Source: Aurantiochytrium sp. KH105 (Eukaryota > Sar > Bigyra > Thraustochytrida > Thraustochytriidae). Taken from it: a DNA stretch of 64,000 nt. Every line of letters starts with the position of its first letter. Position 1 is the first letter of the stretch. Positions 29,196-39,032 of this stretch are shown here, in pieces. The stretch covers positions 62,001-126,000 of the forward strand of contig BGKB01000056.1 in the NCBI GenBank assembly GCA_003116975.1, read 5' to 3'. The translations under genes and the position numbers were made by a program. The notes under the pieces were generated by a model. That model saw only the letters and a list, made by a program, of their open reading frames with translations, was not told the origin of the DNA and ran no database searches.

Positions 29196-31077
29196 CCTTG
29201 TTGCCAACTCGTTGCCACTACTCGCAAAACCGATCGAGAGTGGGATTGATCCTTTGAGTTTGCTCTCGGCGTTTTCTTATTCATTCACAGTCAAACAAAA
29301 GAACGGGGAGAAAAGAATGAAAGAGCCACCATTCCTTCTCTCTTGGCCGTGCGAAATTCGTGAGAAAAAAGAGCAAAGCAACGGAAGGCTGCGCAAGCAT
29401 CGCAGTGGCAGAGCTCAAGAAGAGCTCTTGAAGATTTGGAGATTCTTCTATTTCTCCCTTACAGTCAATGTCTCTCTCTGTGCGTTAAAGAAGAAAGAGA
29501 CATCAACCAGAGGACCATTCCAGACAGGCAACGCAAACGAGGATTTGAATTCGTAGCTTGACTTATAGAATACGTAATACTTATCGCGTACGTGTCTATT
29601 CAGGCAATTCGAGGTTGAAAGGATGGGAAATTGAAGCGATCACAATGCCCAAAACCGTAGATTTTCACCAAAATCTTCGCGAGCGTTTGCGGACAAAGTA
29701 TACATTAATTTACGGATATAGATAGCTCAATAGCACCGCAAGGAGCTAATCAAATGATAACAGAGCAAGATGCGGCGATATCTTTGGTCTATAGCACCTC
29801 ATTCGTCCCGGAGGGAAGGGCATCGAGCACCGCAGCACCGTATCCTGGAGGGCCCCGCGGCATCGATTTTACCTCATAGACTGATTTGAATGACCTCCGG
29901 ATTTACACGTAGCAAATTCATTGTCTATCGGGCTACATTATGCGACTAGAATACGTCTATCTATCTTGGCATAGGAGGTATTCAACATTTTATTTTTGTG
30001 CGTCTTTTTTTTCAAAATTATTTTTATAAATAGTCAATATTATATATTTATTAACATTTTTTTTTATGAATCTAACAAAATAAAACTATAAAACTCTAAA
30101 TCTATGTCTTGTATTGCTTTTGCTTATTAGCAACATAAATAGACTAATTTTTGTGTATTCTATATATTTTGAGTAAATAGTAATTTAAATAGATAAAATT
30201 TTAGTTATGAAGAAGAAACAGCTGTACTTTTCAAGATTTGTGATCACAATAGCACACGTTAGAATCCAATTCAAACTTGATCAAGGTGACCATCACTGCA
30301 TGGTAGAGTCTGTATACTGATAAATGTAACTTGAAAGCTGTATTTCTAAAAGCGCTGTCACGAGGCACGGACAAAGTTCCGTAAAGGTTTTCTTCGAGCA
30401 TTTTATTCATCAATGGAGGTGCCTGATTCATATCATACACCCGCTGATATGTATCATCAGCTGTTGGCGTTATGAATAATCACTTTACTCTGTTTAGATC
30501 CGTTTTGGGAGCATGACTGGATGTACTGTTGTATTCCTTTCATGACTGAAGGAAAGAAGAATCTGTTCGTGCGATTTCAAAGAGAGTCTTTCTCGTACTC
30601 CTAAGAATGCTTGCCACGAAGGCAGGTAGGGCGTGTGACGCTGGACGAGTGTTGTTGGCAGCTAGATTAGCTTGCAAGGGAGCGCTGTCACTGTTTCACG
30701 TTGGGTAAGCGGTCACCTTTCACCAGGAAAAGAATCTCAGCTGTTGACTGTCGCTCGCTTTTTGCAGCTTCTGGTGATGCAACTCTTAACAAAGTGTACG
30801 CGAAGCAGAAGACAACACGGCCAACGTGAGCTACAATGCTGACTGCCGCCACCTTCTCTCGATGGCTGGCCGGCCATCTTCCTCTTGACTCACTGTCAGA
30901 TGCGTCTCTGGCATTTCAAGATCTGGATACACCTGACTGACAGTGACAAATGAGAGCAAAAGAGCAACTCAGCTCGTCCTGGCGGGCGGGCAAGAGTAAG
31001 GTAAACTAAAAGTAGCCAGCCAGCGAGCGAGCCGGGCGCGGGCGCTCGGCAACAAGGTCGCGCGAGTGGAGACGTGA
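29196..31077. other. long divergent intergenic region with AT-rich island
   Basis: The fusion gene's promoter side (29196-29560) is ordinary. From about 29560 to 30480 the sequence becomes strongly AT-rich, and 29990-30230 is almost pure A/T with runs such as TTTATAAATAG. It returns to normal composition by about 30960, before the membrane-protein gene. The only open frames (such as 30231-30440, minus) are short and unrecognised. Confidence 0.6.
29560..30480. other. AT-rich island
   Basis: The sequence composition differs sharply from the GC-rich remainder of the window. The core 29990-30230 consists of T and A runs. No terminal repeats, transposase frame or tRNA are visible. Candidates are a decayed insertion, organelle-derived DNA, or an origin/matrix-attachment-like element. 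Boundaries are by eye. Confidence 0.6.
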
Positions 31078-32190
31078 ATGTCGTGGCCGTGGCAGGGAGA
31101 CTCGAGAGTGCAGGCGGTGGCCAGCGAGGACGAGGACTTTGCGGCTTCGTTCGTGGGCATCAACGGCCAACGCGCACGCAGAATGCTTCAAGGAGGGGAT
31201 ACCGGCGCCTCAGGCGCCGACGCGTCGGACGACAACTCAGAGGGTTTTCGCAACCTCGAAGCAGCGCCGCCGGCGCCACCGCGACCTGGTGCTACCATGC
31301 GCTCTGACAATGGGGATGGCAACCATGCGAGAAATCTTGCACTCGATGACGAAAACGACGATGTGACGCTCGAAGAAGGCGGTCGGCACCTGGTCAAGGC
31401 CATGAGCAACTGGTTCATTCCCCGCGATGGCCCGCCGCCCAGCGCCGCAGGAGAATCACCAGGGCCTGTCGGAGCTTTTTTCCGAGATCGAATTGCTTCG
31501 GTAGGGTCATTCTCCCACGACGTTGACGACGAAGAAGGATCGTGGAATCCTGTCTTTCCGGCGAGCTTGTCACCGCCCGTGGGAAGACCCGGAGTGGGCC
31601 CCTTTGCACCTCGCATCCGCTCGGGGCCCAACGGGGCGGACTCGAGCTTCCAAAGCAGGGCCGACAGCATCAAGGTTGATATTACCTTCTCTACAGCTGA
31701 AATGAATCTCAAGCGAGATCTCAAGCGGCACTACCTTGCGCTTGCCATCGGGTGCTGGATCTTCTTGACAGTAGTGCAGAGCGTGAGTCTGATTTGCCTC
31801 AATTACTGGGAGTATTCGCCGGTCGTGATCGCTCTGTTGATCATGGCTGGTTCTGTGGTTTTTTATTGGCGCTATGTCTGGGGTGTTTTGCGACTGCCTT
31901 TCAAGCGGCTCTGGGAGACCCCGTATCCGTATAGCGCAGCGGCCGCAGTCTTGGGCTCGCTCGCGCAGCATGCCATGTTTCTCATTTACGAGGGCTATGA
32001 GCTGGGGCAGCTCTTGATTGTCTTCTTCATGATTCAGGCCTTTTACGTCATTTTAGTTGCGAGTACCTTTCGACATTACATGAGCAAGTGGCAGCGTTTC
32101 CTCAATCACCGCAAGCTGTGCTTTGACTCGCTACAGACAGGATTGGCCAAGGCAGAACATCGGCAGAAGCTTCTACATGAGCACGATTGA
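31078..32190 (+). CDS. four-helix membrane protein of unknown function
   Basis: A single-exon gene of 370 residues from the ATG at 31078. The N-terminal 210 residues are acidic, Pro/Gly/Ser-rich and probably disordered and cytosolic. The C-terminal 150 contain four transmembrane helices: YLALAIGCWIFLTVVQSVSL, VVIALLIMAGSVVFYWRYVW, SAAAAVLGSLAQHAMFLIY and LLIVFFMIQAFYVILVASTF. A basic/aromatic tail (FRHYMSKWQRFLNHRK) follows. There is no signal peptide, and no domain is recognised. The stop codon TGA is the first unit of a TGAC repeat. Convergent with the DHHC gene. Confidence 0.72.
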   Translation: MSWPWQGDSRVQAVASEDEDFAASFVGINGQRARRMLQGGDTGASGADASDDNSEGFRNLEAAPPAPPRPGATMRSDNGDGNHARNLALDDENDDVTLEEGGRHLVKAMSNWFIPRDGPPPSAAGESPGPVGAFFRDRIASVGSFSHDVDDEEGSWNPVFPASLSPPVGRPGVGPFAPRIRSGPNGADSSFQSRADSIKVDITFSTAEMNLKRDLKRHYLALAIGCWIFLTVVQSVSLICLNYWEYSPVVIALLIMAGSVVFYWRYVWGVLRLPFKRLWETPYPYSAAAAVLGSLAQHAMFLIYEGYELGQLLIVFFMIQAFYVILVASTFRHYMSKWQRFLNHRKLCFDSLQTGLAKAEHRQKLLHEHD

Positions 32191-32212
32191 CTGACTGACT
32201 GACTGACTGACT
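32188..32212. repeat. (TGAC)n repeat beginning at a stop codon
   Basis: Six TGAC units start exactly with the TGA stop of the membrane-protein gene. Because the period is 4, the array supplies a TGA in each forward frame. Confidence 0.95.
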
Positions 32213-32947
32213 GTGAGTGCCCAGACTGCAAAGGACGCGATGGGGTATACAACCCGCGCTGCTTTCCTGGCTTGATCTTGTTAAAAAAAAAAAATAGTTG
32301 GCTCTAACACAGCCCGTAGCATGGGAACAAAGGCTCACGCTCACTCAACTGCCAATTGATACGCAGGACCGCGCTCCATCCAAGAGCTGAAGATAAACTA
32401 TAGAGTGGATTAACTTTGTTTGTTTTGCTTTGTTTTTTTTTGAAAGACGTCTCCACAGGGAACACGACTGTCTCACTGCCAATTTCTTGACCAGCAGACA
32501 AAGAAGATATACGAGCAAAACGAACAAGCGAAATCAATCAAGGGGAAAAAGTAAAAGAAAAGTCCTTTGAGCGCAGAACAATGTTCTCTGCCTGCTGAGA
32601 CGTATACACTTGAAAATGGGCTGACTTGATCATATTTTCCTGGTAATCATCATCAAAAAGCCAAGTGAACCTGCTACTACCGACGCAAAACGTGTCAGGT
32701 TCTGAAAGGACTGGATGAACTGCAAAAGTCGGCAAAACTTGCTTGTCGCCGGGTTCATTGCACCTCGACAGAAAGATCGCTTGCAGCCTTGATCGTCACG
32801 ATTTCTAAGCGAGACGCTGTCACGCTGCACGTACGTGAGAGATGAATGACACGATGGAACCCTGAATCTTCCATTTTCCCTTCCTTCCTACCTTTCTTCT
32901 CCCTCCCCCCCCTCCCCCCCCCCGCGCGCGGTACAACGAAAGGGATT
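32191..32947. other. convergent intergenic region
   Basis: About 760 bases holding the 3' ends of the membrane-protein and DHHC genes. It has A-runs (32282-32294), T-runs, and a C-rich tract (32900-32925). Minus-strand frames at 32304-32955 are short and overlapping with no recognisable product. Confidence 0.5.
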
Positions 32948-34066
32948 TTAAACAAACTCGACCTTGCGCTGGAGGCCGTCCGAATTCATCGTGCTTGTGG
33001 ATGACACAGCGTGTGTCAGGTCCTCCGGCATCTCTGCGCCGTCTGGAATGGTAACACTGGTCATGGCCGCCAGCTCAGAGGGATCATGAACACGGTAGCC
33101 GTATACCTCTTCTGGGCGGGTGTGAGAGATCTTGGTGGGGAGAAGCCAAAAGATGGAGAAGCGAGGTTCGCCGCCAAAGACTTCCGTGAGGTTGTCGCAG
33201 ATCGGGCGCTTTGACGACCGCGCGCCCTGGAGGCGATCAATCTTGGAGTTAGCCGTAAGTACCATGTTGGTCTGGTCGCAGAGCATGCACATGGTAAAGA
33301 GACCAAAGAGGACGCCCTCGACAATTACAAAGAACATGAGGATGTTGGCGAGAACAGACATGTTGCACTCGGGGTAGAAGACCGGTTCATCCTTGTTCCC
33401 CGTCATGGTCTGCACCGCTACGTCAATGGCGGCCTCAACGGCGGTGTCAAGCATCTCGCTTTGTACGTCCTGCTTATGAAGACGTTCTGCACGAAGACGC
33501 TTGCGCCGCGGGGACACAGACTTGCCCGAGCAGTGTGCGAGGCGGGCCATGAGCAGGGTCAGCGCGTAGACGCTGGCGGAGAACACATAGAGAAGAAAAA
33601 GCAAAAAGAACTTGTGATTGCCCAGCGCGACGCAGTTGTTGACCCAGGGGCAGTGGTGGTCGAGCTTAACGATGCACCGCTGGCAAATGGAGCAATGGTG
33701 CGTGCGCGGGGGCTTGTATGCGTCGCACTTGAGGCAGACGCGAAAGGATTTGCCCGTGTCGCCGGGCTCAAAATCCGCGGGGACCGCATTTTTTGGGACG
33801 GCTCCGGGGTCCGTGGTCATGGCGCGCACATGAGAGATCATGGCCAGAGCAACAATGGTGGAGAAGGCGACAACATGGAATTGGCCCCAGAAGCTATCTC
33901 CCATCCAGGGCATGATCACGTCCACCACGATGACGTACTCTGCGAAGATGAGGAGGCCTTGGGTGATGGTTGCGCAGATCATGCCGCAGCAGTCTTTGAC
34001 GAACCACGACGGATGGTCATCATCTGTCCCGCACTCGCGCCAGCATGCGCACAAGGACTCGTCCAT
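32948..34066 (-). CDS. DHHC-type protein S-acyltransferase
   Basis: A single-exon gene of 372 residues. Four membrane helices (about residues 28-50, 62-82, 158-178 and 250-275) flank a complete Cys-rich DHHC domain. That domain runs from [18 protein letters not shown] through [18 protein letters not shown] to LGNHKFF; the catalytic tetrapeptide DHHC is intact, and all zinc-binding Cys/His positions appear present. The usual TTxE motif after the last helix is degenerate (NMVLTANS). The enzyme should transfer palmitoyl groups to cysteines of membrane proteins at the Golgi, ER or plasma membrane. The first 15 residues are Cys-rich ([12 protein letters not shown]) and could themselves be acylated. 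Divergent from KIN17. Confidence 0.93.
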   Translation of the reverse strand: MDESLCACWRECGTDDDHPSWFVKDCCGMICATITQGLLIFAEYVIVVDVIMPWMGDSFWGQFHVVAFSTIVALAMISHVRAMTTDPGAVPKNAVPADFEPGDTGKSFRVCLKCDAYKPPRTHHCSICQRCIVKLDHHCPWVNNCVALGNHKFFLLFLLYVFSASVYALTLLMARLAHCSGKSVSPRRKRLRAERLHKQDVQSEMLDTAVEAAIDVAVQTMTGNKDEPVFYPECNMSVLANILMFFVIVEGVLFGLFTMCMLCDQTNMVLTANSKIDRLQGARSSKRPICDNLTEVFGGEPRFSIFWLLPTKISHTRPEEVYGYRVHDPSELAAMTSVTIPDGAEMPEDLTHAVSSTSTMNSDGLQRKVEFV

Positions 34067-34402
34067 CGTCTCCTCTCGTCAGCGGCACCGCGAGCGAAAG
34101 AGGGCGAGAGGGAGTTTTTTTGGGGGGGGGGTGCGCGCTCTTCTCCTCCTCGTCGTCGTCGTCGTTGCTCGCTCGCTCGCTCGCTCGCCTTCTTTCCAAG
34201 CGCGAGCGGACCGACTCAACTTCGTCCAGCCCAGCCCAGCCCAGCCCGGCGAGCGACTCGCCGTGCTCTGCGTCTTGCGCGCGGACTCGGGTGGTCGCCC
34301 TCCTCCTGCGGCCTCGCGCTGCCTGCGTCGGCGCTGCGCTGCGCGGGCTCCGCGGGCTCGCGCCGAGACTGTCTGTCTGTATTGTGTGTATGCGAAGCTC
34401 CT

Positions 34403-34466
<64 letters not shown>

Positions 34467-34892
34467 TCGCCCTTCTACTATAGGCCTACTTCTGCTGTTA
34501 CAGTACTGTCGCTGCCGCATCAACAGCACCAAACAGGGCAGGTCCTTCGTACGTTTGCTATACTCGCCAAGTAAGAAGGCGGCAGAAAGCAGGCCACTCG
34601 CCGACCATGGCGACTCGAGCAGACAGACCCGCAGCGCGCAGGGCGCGGCAGAGCGCGGCAGGGCGCAGCGGCGAGCCTCGCGACGGGCGCCGCCAAAGCA
34701 GGCTCTGGCTCAGGTCGGCGGCCCGGCCCGGGCTTGCGTGCGCACGTGCGCGGGGGCCGGCTGGGGAACGCAAATCGTTGCTGCAAGCAAAGGAAAGCAA
34801 GCCAAGGCAGAGGGAGCCGGGGACCCCCGCGCTGGAAACGCCACGCAGGTGGACCGCGAGGCACGCGGGCGCGCAAGCGGGCAGGAGGCGCG
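34067..34892. promoter_or_regulatory. divergent promoter region DHHC / KIN17
   Basis: About 830 bases with GTC/CTCG repeats (34150-34190), CCCAG repeats (34226-34245), a TTTC array (34404-34468) and one TAGGCCTA palindrome (34481-34488). The open frame continuing upstream of the KIN17 ATG is basic and repeat-like and is treated as leader. Confidence 0.5.
34404..34468. repeat. (TTTC)n tetranucleotide repeat
   Basis: About 16 uninterrupted TTTC units in the DHHC/KIN17 divergent region, 13 bases before a TAGGCCTA palindrome. Confidence 0.97.
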
Positions 34893-36233
34893 ATGGGGGG
34901 CAAGAGCAAGCAGGGCAAGGCGCTGCCCGGGTCGGCCAAGGCGGTGGCCAACAAGATGAAGGCGCGAGGGCTCGGGAAACTGCGCTTTTACTGCCAAATG
35001 TGCGAGAAACAGTGCCGCGACGAAAATGGCTTCAAGTGCCACTGCATGTCAGAGGCGCACATCCGCAAAATGCAGCTCTTCGCAAGTAACCAGAATAAGT
35101 TCCTTGACGATTTCTCGAGCAAATTTGAAAAAGGCTACGTCGATTTGCTCTCGCGCAGACACCAGAGCAAGTTTGTCGACGCCAACGCCGTCTACAACGA
35201 GTACATCCAAGAGCGCGAGCACGTGCACATGAACGCTACGCGTTGGGCCACTCTTACCCAATTTGTGAAATACCTTGTTGAGGAGTCCATTGTGCGCGCC
35301 GAGGAGACGGAGCGTGGCTTCCGCATCCAATGGATTAATCGCGACCCCACGCATGTGCAGCGCCAGCTCGACCTTGAAAAGGTCAAGAAGCGCAAGTTCG
35401 ACCTTGACGACGAGGATCGCAGGCGCAAACTTCTCGAGATGCAACAAAAGGCTCTTGCTTCCACGGACCAAGTTCCCGTCGTAGCCCCTTCGCAACTCGA
35501 CGAGTCGAGTCGCGCGCAGCTTGGCAAGGTTCGCGTCTCGCTGCAGGATGCTTCTGCCTTGCGCAAGCGTCGCCGACGACTTCCCCAAGGCGAAGCCAGT
35601 GATCTAGAAGAAGAAGAAGAAGAAGAAGAAGAAGATTTGGACCAAGATCAAGACCATAATCAAGATCGAGACCGAGGAGAAGGAGATGAAGATGACAATG
35701 ATGAATTTAGACAGCGCGCATTGGCCCGCGATGTCAACAAGGCGGCCGAAAAGGAAACAAGACCTGGCCAAGATCAGCGTCAAAGCCAAGAAGCAGATAC
35801 GCGCAAGTCGAACACTGCAAGCCTTGTAGATGGCTTGATTGATGGCTCGTGGCTCGTCCCTGGCCTGGTTGTAAAGATTATTTCGAGCAAGGTGGGCAAT
35901 GGCAATCTCAAGAAACGCAAGGCCATCGTAGTGAGGGCAACCCGATCGGAATCTTCTGGAAAGGTGAAGGCCGAGCTGCAGCTCATGGATGATCCGGACG
36001 AAATAGTTTGGGCCAAAGAAAGTCACCTTGAAACGGTCCTTCCGGACGTTGGGGGACCTGTGCTCATTGTATCAAAAAAATCGGATATGGCGCTACGAGG
36101 CCAACGCGGAATCATGAAGGGTTTGCTTGAGGACCAATTCAAGGCCAGAGTATGCGTTCAGGGGTCTTCTACCGACGTTGCGCTCGACTATGAACACGTG
36201 TGTCGGTATTTTGACCTTGGCTCTTGCGTCTGA
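34893..36233 (+). CDS. KIN: KIN17 DNA/RNA-binding protein
   Basis: A single-exon gene of 446 residues. The ATG at 34893 starts MGGKSKQGKALPGSAKAVAN, close to the canonical MGK.....PK.IANK.K start of KIN17. The zinc finger CQMCEKQCRDENGFKCHCMS has Cys34, Cys37, His50 and His56. A winged-helix domain follows (about 57-165, with FVDANAVYNEYIQEREHVHM, RWATLTQFVKYL, GFRIQWINRDP). After a highly acidic linker (Glu/Asp/Gln/Arg-rich, about 235-300) come the C-terminal KOW/SH3-like tandem (DGSWLVPGLVVKII, AKESHLETVLP, and VLIVSKKSDMALRGQRGIM). Family members bind DNA and RNA in replication/repair and are linked to spliceosomes. All domains are present in order. The acidic linker is coded by GAA/GAC repeats. 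Confidence 0.94.
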   Translation: MGGKSKQGKALPGSAKAVANKMKARGLGKLRFYCQMCEKQCRDENGFKCHCMSEAHIRKMQLFASNQNKFLDDFSSKFEKGYVDLLSRRHQSKFVDANAVYNEYIQEREHVHMNATRWATLTQFVKYLVEESIVRAEETERGFRIQWINRDPTHVQRQLDLEKVKKRKFDLDDEDRRRKLLEMQQKALASTDQVPVVAPSQLDESSRAQLGKVRVSLQDASALRKRRRRLPQGEASDLEEEEEEEEEDLDQDQDHNQDRDRGEGDEDDNDEFRQRALARDVNKAAEKETRPGQDQRQSQEADTRKSNTASLVDGLIDGSWLVPGLVVKIISSKVGNGNLKKRKAIVVRATRSESSGKVKAELQLMDDPDEIVWAKESHLETVLPDVGGPVLIVSKKSDMALRGQRGIMKGLLEDQFKARVCVQGSSTDVALDYEHVCRYFDLGSCV

Positions 36234-36812
36234 ACTTGTTGACCATCTCAATAAAAATAAAAATGTATCATAACTTTGGGCGGAGTTTTTTTCTTTATTT
36301 CTTTTCTTTGAGACGTATCTCTCTTTCGAGGCACTTACTTTTCCAAAGTCTTGAGCAGCAGTCTTGAGCAGCAGTCTTGAGCAGCAGTCTTGAGCAGCAG
36401 CAGCAGCAGCTGGTCTTGCTCGCTCCAACGTTGACGTTTGTGGGGAAAACGACAAACGAGAGCGTAGGTTTCAAGATTGCATTTCTCACCGCCCTTGCTG
36501 CCAGGACAATAAATACCTCACCTCGGCTGCCTTGTTACTCACACCCTCATTACATACACGGTGGTAGTAAGGCTTGTAGTTGAACTTGCGGTCATTGTGA
36601 GGAGATGAGACCACTTCGCCACCACCCATCAAATCAAAGCAAACGCGATCCAAAAGGCCTTGAGGAGATCGCGCGCGCGCCTGCGACGCGAAGCAGCAGT
36701 GCCCGAGACAGACAGAGAGGCGACGGAGGCAGAGGTTTCCTCGCGAACCTCGTCGACGAGCTAGCTCCAAGGTGGAGCAAGCGCACGTGCATTACCGTGA
36801 GATACGAGAAAG
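36234..36812. other. intergenic region between tandem genes, with 13-base minisatellite
   Basis: It contains the KIN17 3' UTR (AATAAAAATAAAAATG near 36250), four perfect 13-base units (36348-36399), and the leader of the aldolase/SDR gene. A 97-codon frame at 36605-36898 overlaps the start of the next gene and shows no domain. Confidence 0.55.
36348..36399. repeat. 13-base minisatellite, 4 units
   Basis: Four perfect tandem copies of GTCTTGAGCAGCA, followed by further CAG units. Confidence 0.95.
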
Positions 36813-39032
36813 ATGACTTCGTGCGGCTGCAGCGGGCTTGCCCAGGTAAGCCAGGGCCCCGTGCACGTAAAGGAGGTCGCGTACCCAGTGTACGATGAAG
36901 CCGAAGCCAAGGCGTACTGCGAGCGGTTCCCTGAAGCCCCCGCGGAGCTGGCCATTCGGTGCTACACGAGCAACCTAATTGGTCGCGAGGCCTCGCTCGT
37001 GCTCCATGGCGGCGGCAACACAAGCGTCAAGCTGAAGAGCAAGACGCGCGTCGGCGACGAAGTGGACGTGCTCTGCGTCAAGGGAAGCGGATACAACCTG
37101 GACAGCATCATCCCCAAGGGTTTTCCCCAGGTCGACCTCGTGCATTTGCGCAGGCTGCTCGAGCTCGACTCGATGACGGACCCGGAAATGGTCAACGAGT
37201 TCCGCACCCACATGCTCGACGCTTCGTCGCCGAACCCGTCCGTGGAGACCCTCTTGCATGCTCTGTTGCCTGCGCGTTTTGTGGACCACAGCCATGCCGA
37301 CGCCATTGTGGCGCTGGCGGACCATTCGGTGGAAGAGGCCACTCGGCTCTTCACCGAGGCCTTTGGCGGCGAGCTCAAGTTCGCCGTGGTGCCCTACCAC
37401 ATTCCGGGGTTCCCTCTTGCTGGTGCGGCGCGCAAGGTCCTGGCCGAGGCTGGCGACGACCTGGACTGCCTCATTCTGCTCAAGCACGGTCTCTTTACCT
37501 GGGGCGAGGAGGCGCGCGACTCGTATGAGAAGCACATCAAGGCCGTAAACCTTGCCGAGCGCTACCTGGCCTCGCGCGAGCACAACGCTCTGACGCTGCG
37601 CCCGCGTAAGGAGCCCTCGGCCGCCTTTTTCGATCGCGCCACCAGCGTCTTGCGCGGCGTCTTTGCCGAATTCTCGGGTGATGTCGACGGCGGAGCAGGT
37701 TGGATCCTGGCGTACCGCGACTCTCCTGAGGTGGCGGCTTTTGCTCAGTCCGAGGAGTGCGACAAGCTCTCGCAGATTGGTTGCATCACCCCGGACCACG
37801 TGATCCGCACCAAGCAGGTCCCGCTCGTGATCCGTGGCTTGGAACAGGACCGCTTTTACGGCGAGAGCGAGGACCCGGCGGGCGTGGCCGAGACCCCCGA
37901 GGGTGACAAGGCCCTCCGCACGTACCTGCGCGAGCAGATGCAAGCGTACGTGGACCGCTACCACGAGTACTTTCGCAGCAACAACGAGCGCGTGGGCGGC
38001 ACGAAGCAGGAGCTTGACCCGCTTCCGCGCGTTTTGCTGGTGGAGCACTTTGGTCTCTTTACGGTTGCGCGCGATGCCAAGTCGTGCTCGATCGCGGCTG
38101 ACATTTACGAGCACACTGTGCCAACCCTGGTCTCGAGTCTCGAATCCTCGGGTACCTTTGAGCCGGTGAACACGGAAGAGATTTTTGACGTCGAGTACTG
38201 GTCGTTGGAGCAGGCCAAGCTCAAGCTCGGCGCCAAGGCTGCGGGAGCTCTCCACGGCAAGGTTGCACTCATTACGGGCGGCGGCTCGGGCATCGGTCTC
38301 CAGACCGCGGTGCATTTTGCCAAGGCTGGCGCCAGTGTCTTTATCGTGGATCTGCTTCCGGAGCGCGTCAGCGAGGGCGTGGCTGCTGTCGCGCAGGCGA
38401 TCAAGAACAAGTTTGCTGTGGCCGGCGCGATTGCTGACGTGAGTGATCCGGCGCAGGTCGAGGAGGCCTTTCACAAGCTTTGCGTGGCCTTTGGCGGTGT
38501 CGACATTGTTGTCTCGAACGCTGGCATTGTCGTGCAGGCTGCGCCGGGCCTGGCCAGCGTCGATCCTGCGGCGCTGAAGAAGTCGATGGACATCAACTTT
38601 TACGGTCATCACTGGGTGTCGAGTGCCGGTGTGCGCCGCATGGTTGCTCAGGGCACGGGTGGCGCGCTTCTCTACAACATTTCCAAGGCCCCGCTCAACC
38701 CTGGTCCCAAGCTTGGTCCATACTGCGTGGCCAAGGCTGCGGCTCTTGGCCTCATGCGCCAGTACTGCGTCGAGTACGGCGACCGTGGTATTCGCAGCAA
38801 CGCTGTCAATGCCGATCGCGTGCGCACCAACCTCTTTGATATCGCCCTTGTCGAGAAGCGGGCACAGGCTCGCGGTCTTACCGCCGAGCAGTACTTCAAG
38901 TCTAACCTGCTCAGTGTTGAGGTTTCCGCCGACGATGTTGCCCAGGCCTTTCTTTCGCTCGCGACCGCGCGTAGCACCACTGGATCCATTTACACTGTCG
39001 ACGGTGGCAATATTGCCGCTGCTCCCCGATAG
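36813..39032 (+). CDS. bifunctional class II aldolase / short-chain dehydrogenase
   Basis: A single-exon gene of 739 residues. The N-terminal half (about 45-450) is a class II aldolase/adducin-type domain: LVLHGGGNTSVK, GSGYNLDSI, the metal motif HSHADAIVAL, and LLKHGLFTWGE. The C-terminal half (about 480-735) is a Rossmann dehydrogenase with GGGSGIG nucleotide loop, NAGIV, active-site Tyr/Lys in YCVAKAA, and YTVDGGN. This two-domain order is that of bacterial rhamnulose-1-phosphate aldolase/lactaldehyde-dehydrogenase-type bifunctional proteins in deoxy-sugar breakdown. The expected chemistry is cleavage of a ketose phosphate plus NAD(P)-dependent oxidoreduction. No presequence is obvious, suggesting a cytosolic enzyme. 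The architecture is chiefly bacterial, so acquisition by transfer is plausible. Codon use looks like that of its neighbours, implying an old event. The actual sugar is unknown. Confidence 0.85.
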   Translation: MTSCGCSGLAQVSQGPVHVKEVAYPVYDEAEAKAYCERFPEAPAELAIRCYTSNLIGREASLVLHGGGNTSVKLKSKTRVGDEVDVLCVKGSGYNLDSIIPKGFPQVDLVHLRRLLELDSMTDPEMVNEFRTHMLDASSPNPSVETLLHALLPARFVDHSHADAIVALADHSVEEATRLFTEAFGGELKFAVVPYHIPGFPLAGAARKVLAEAGDDLDCLILLKHGLFTWGEEARDSYEKHIKAVNLAERYLASREHNALTLRPRKEPSAAFFDRATSVLRGVFAEFSGDVDGGAGWILAYRDSPEVAAFAQSEECDKLSQIGCITPDHVIRTKQVPLVIRGLEQDRFYGESEDPAGVAETPEGDKALRTYLREQMQAYVDRYHEYFRSNNERVGGTKQELDPLPRVLLVEHFGLFTVARDAKSCSIAADIYEHTVPTLVSSLESSGTFEPVNTEEIFDVEYWSLEQAKLKLGAKAAGALHGKVALITGGGSGIGLQTAVHFAKAGASVFIVDLLPERVSEGVAAVAQAIKNKFAVAGAIADVSDPAQVEEAFHKLCVAFGGVDIVVSNAGIVVQAAPGLASVDPAALKKSMDINFYGHHWVSSAGVRRMVAQGTGGALLYNISKAPLNPGPKLGPYCVAKAAALGLMRQYCVEYGDRGIRSNAVNADRVRTNLFDIALVEKRAQARGLTAEQYFKSNLLSVEVSADDVAQAFLSLATARSTTGSIYTVDGGNIAAAPR

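Noticed and set aside
36605..36898. 97-codon frame overlapping the aldolase/SDR start, considered as an upstream exon
   Set aside because: It is in another frame, has no donor matching the aldolase frame, and the ATG at 36813 already gives a full-length domain.
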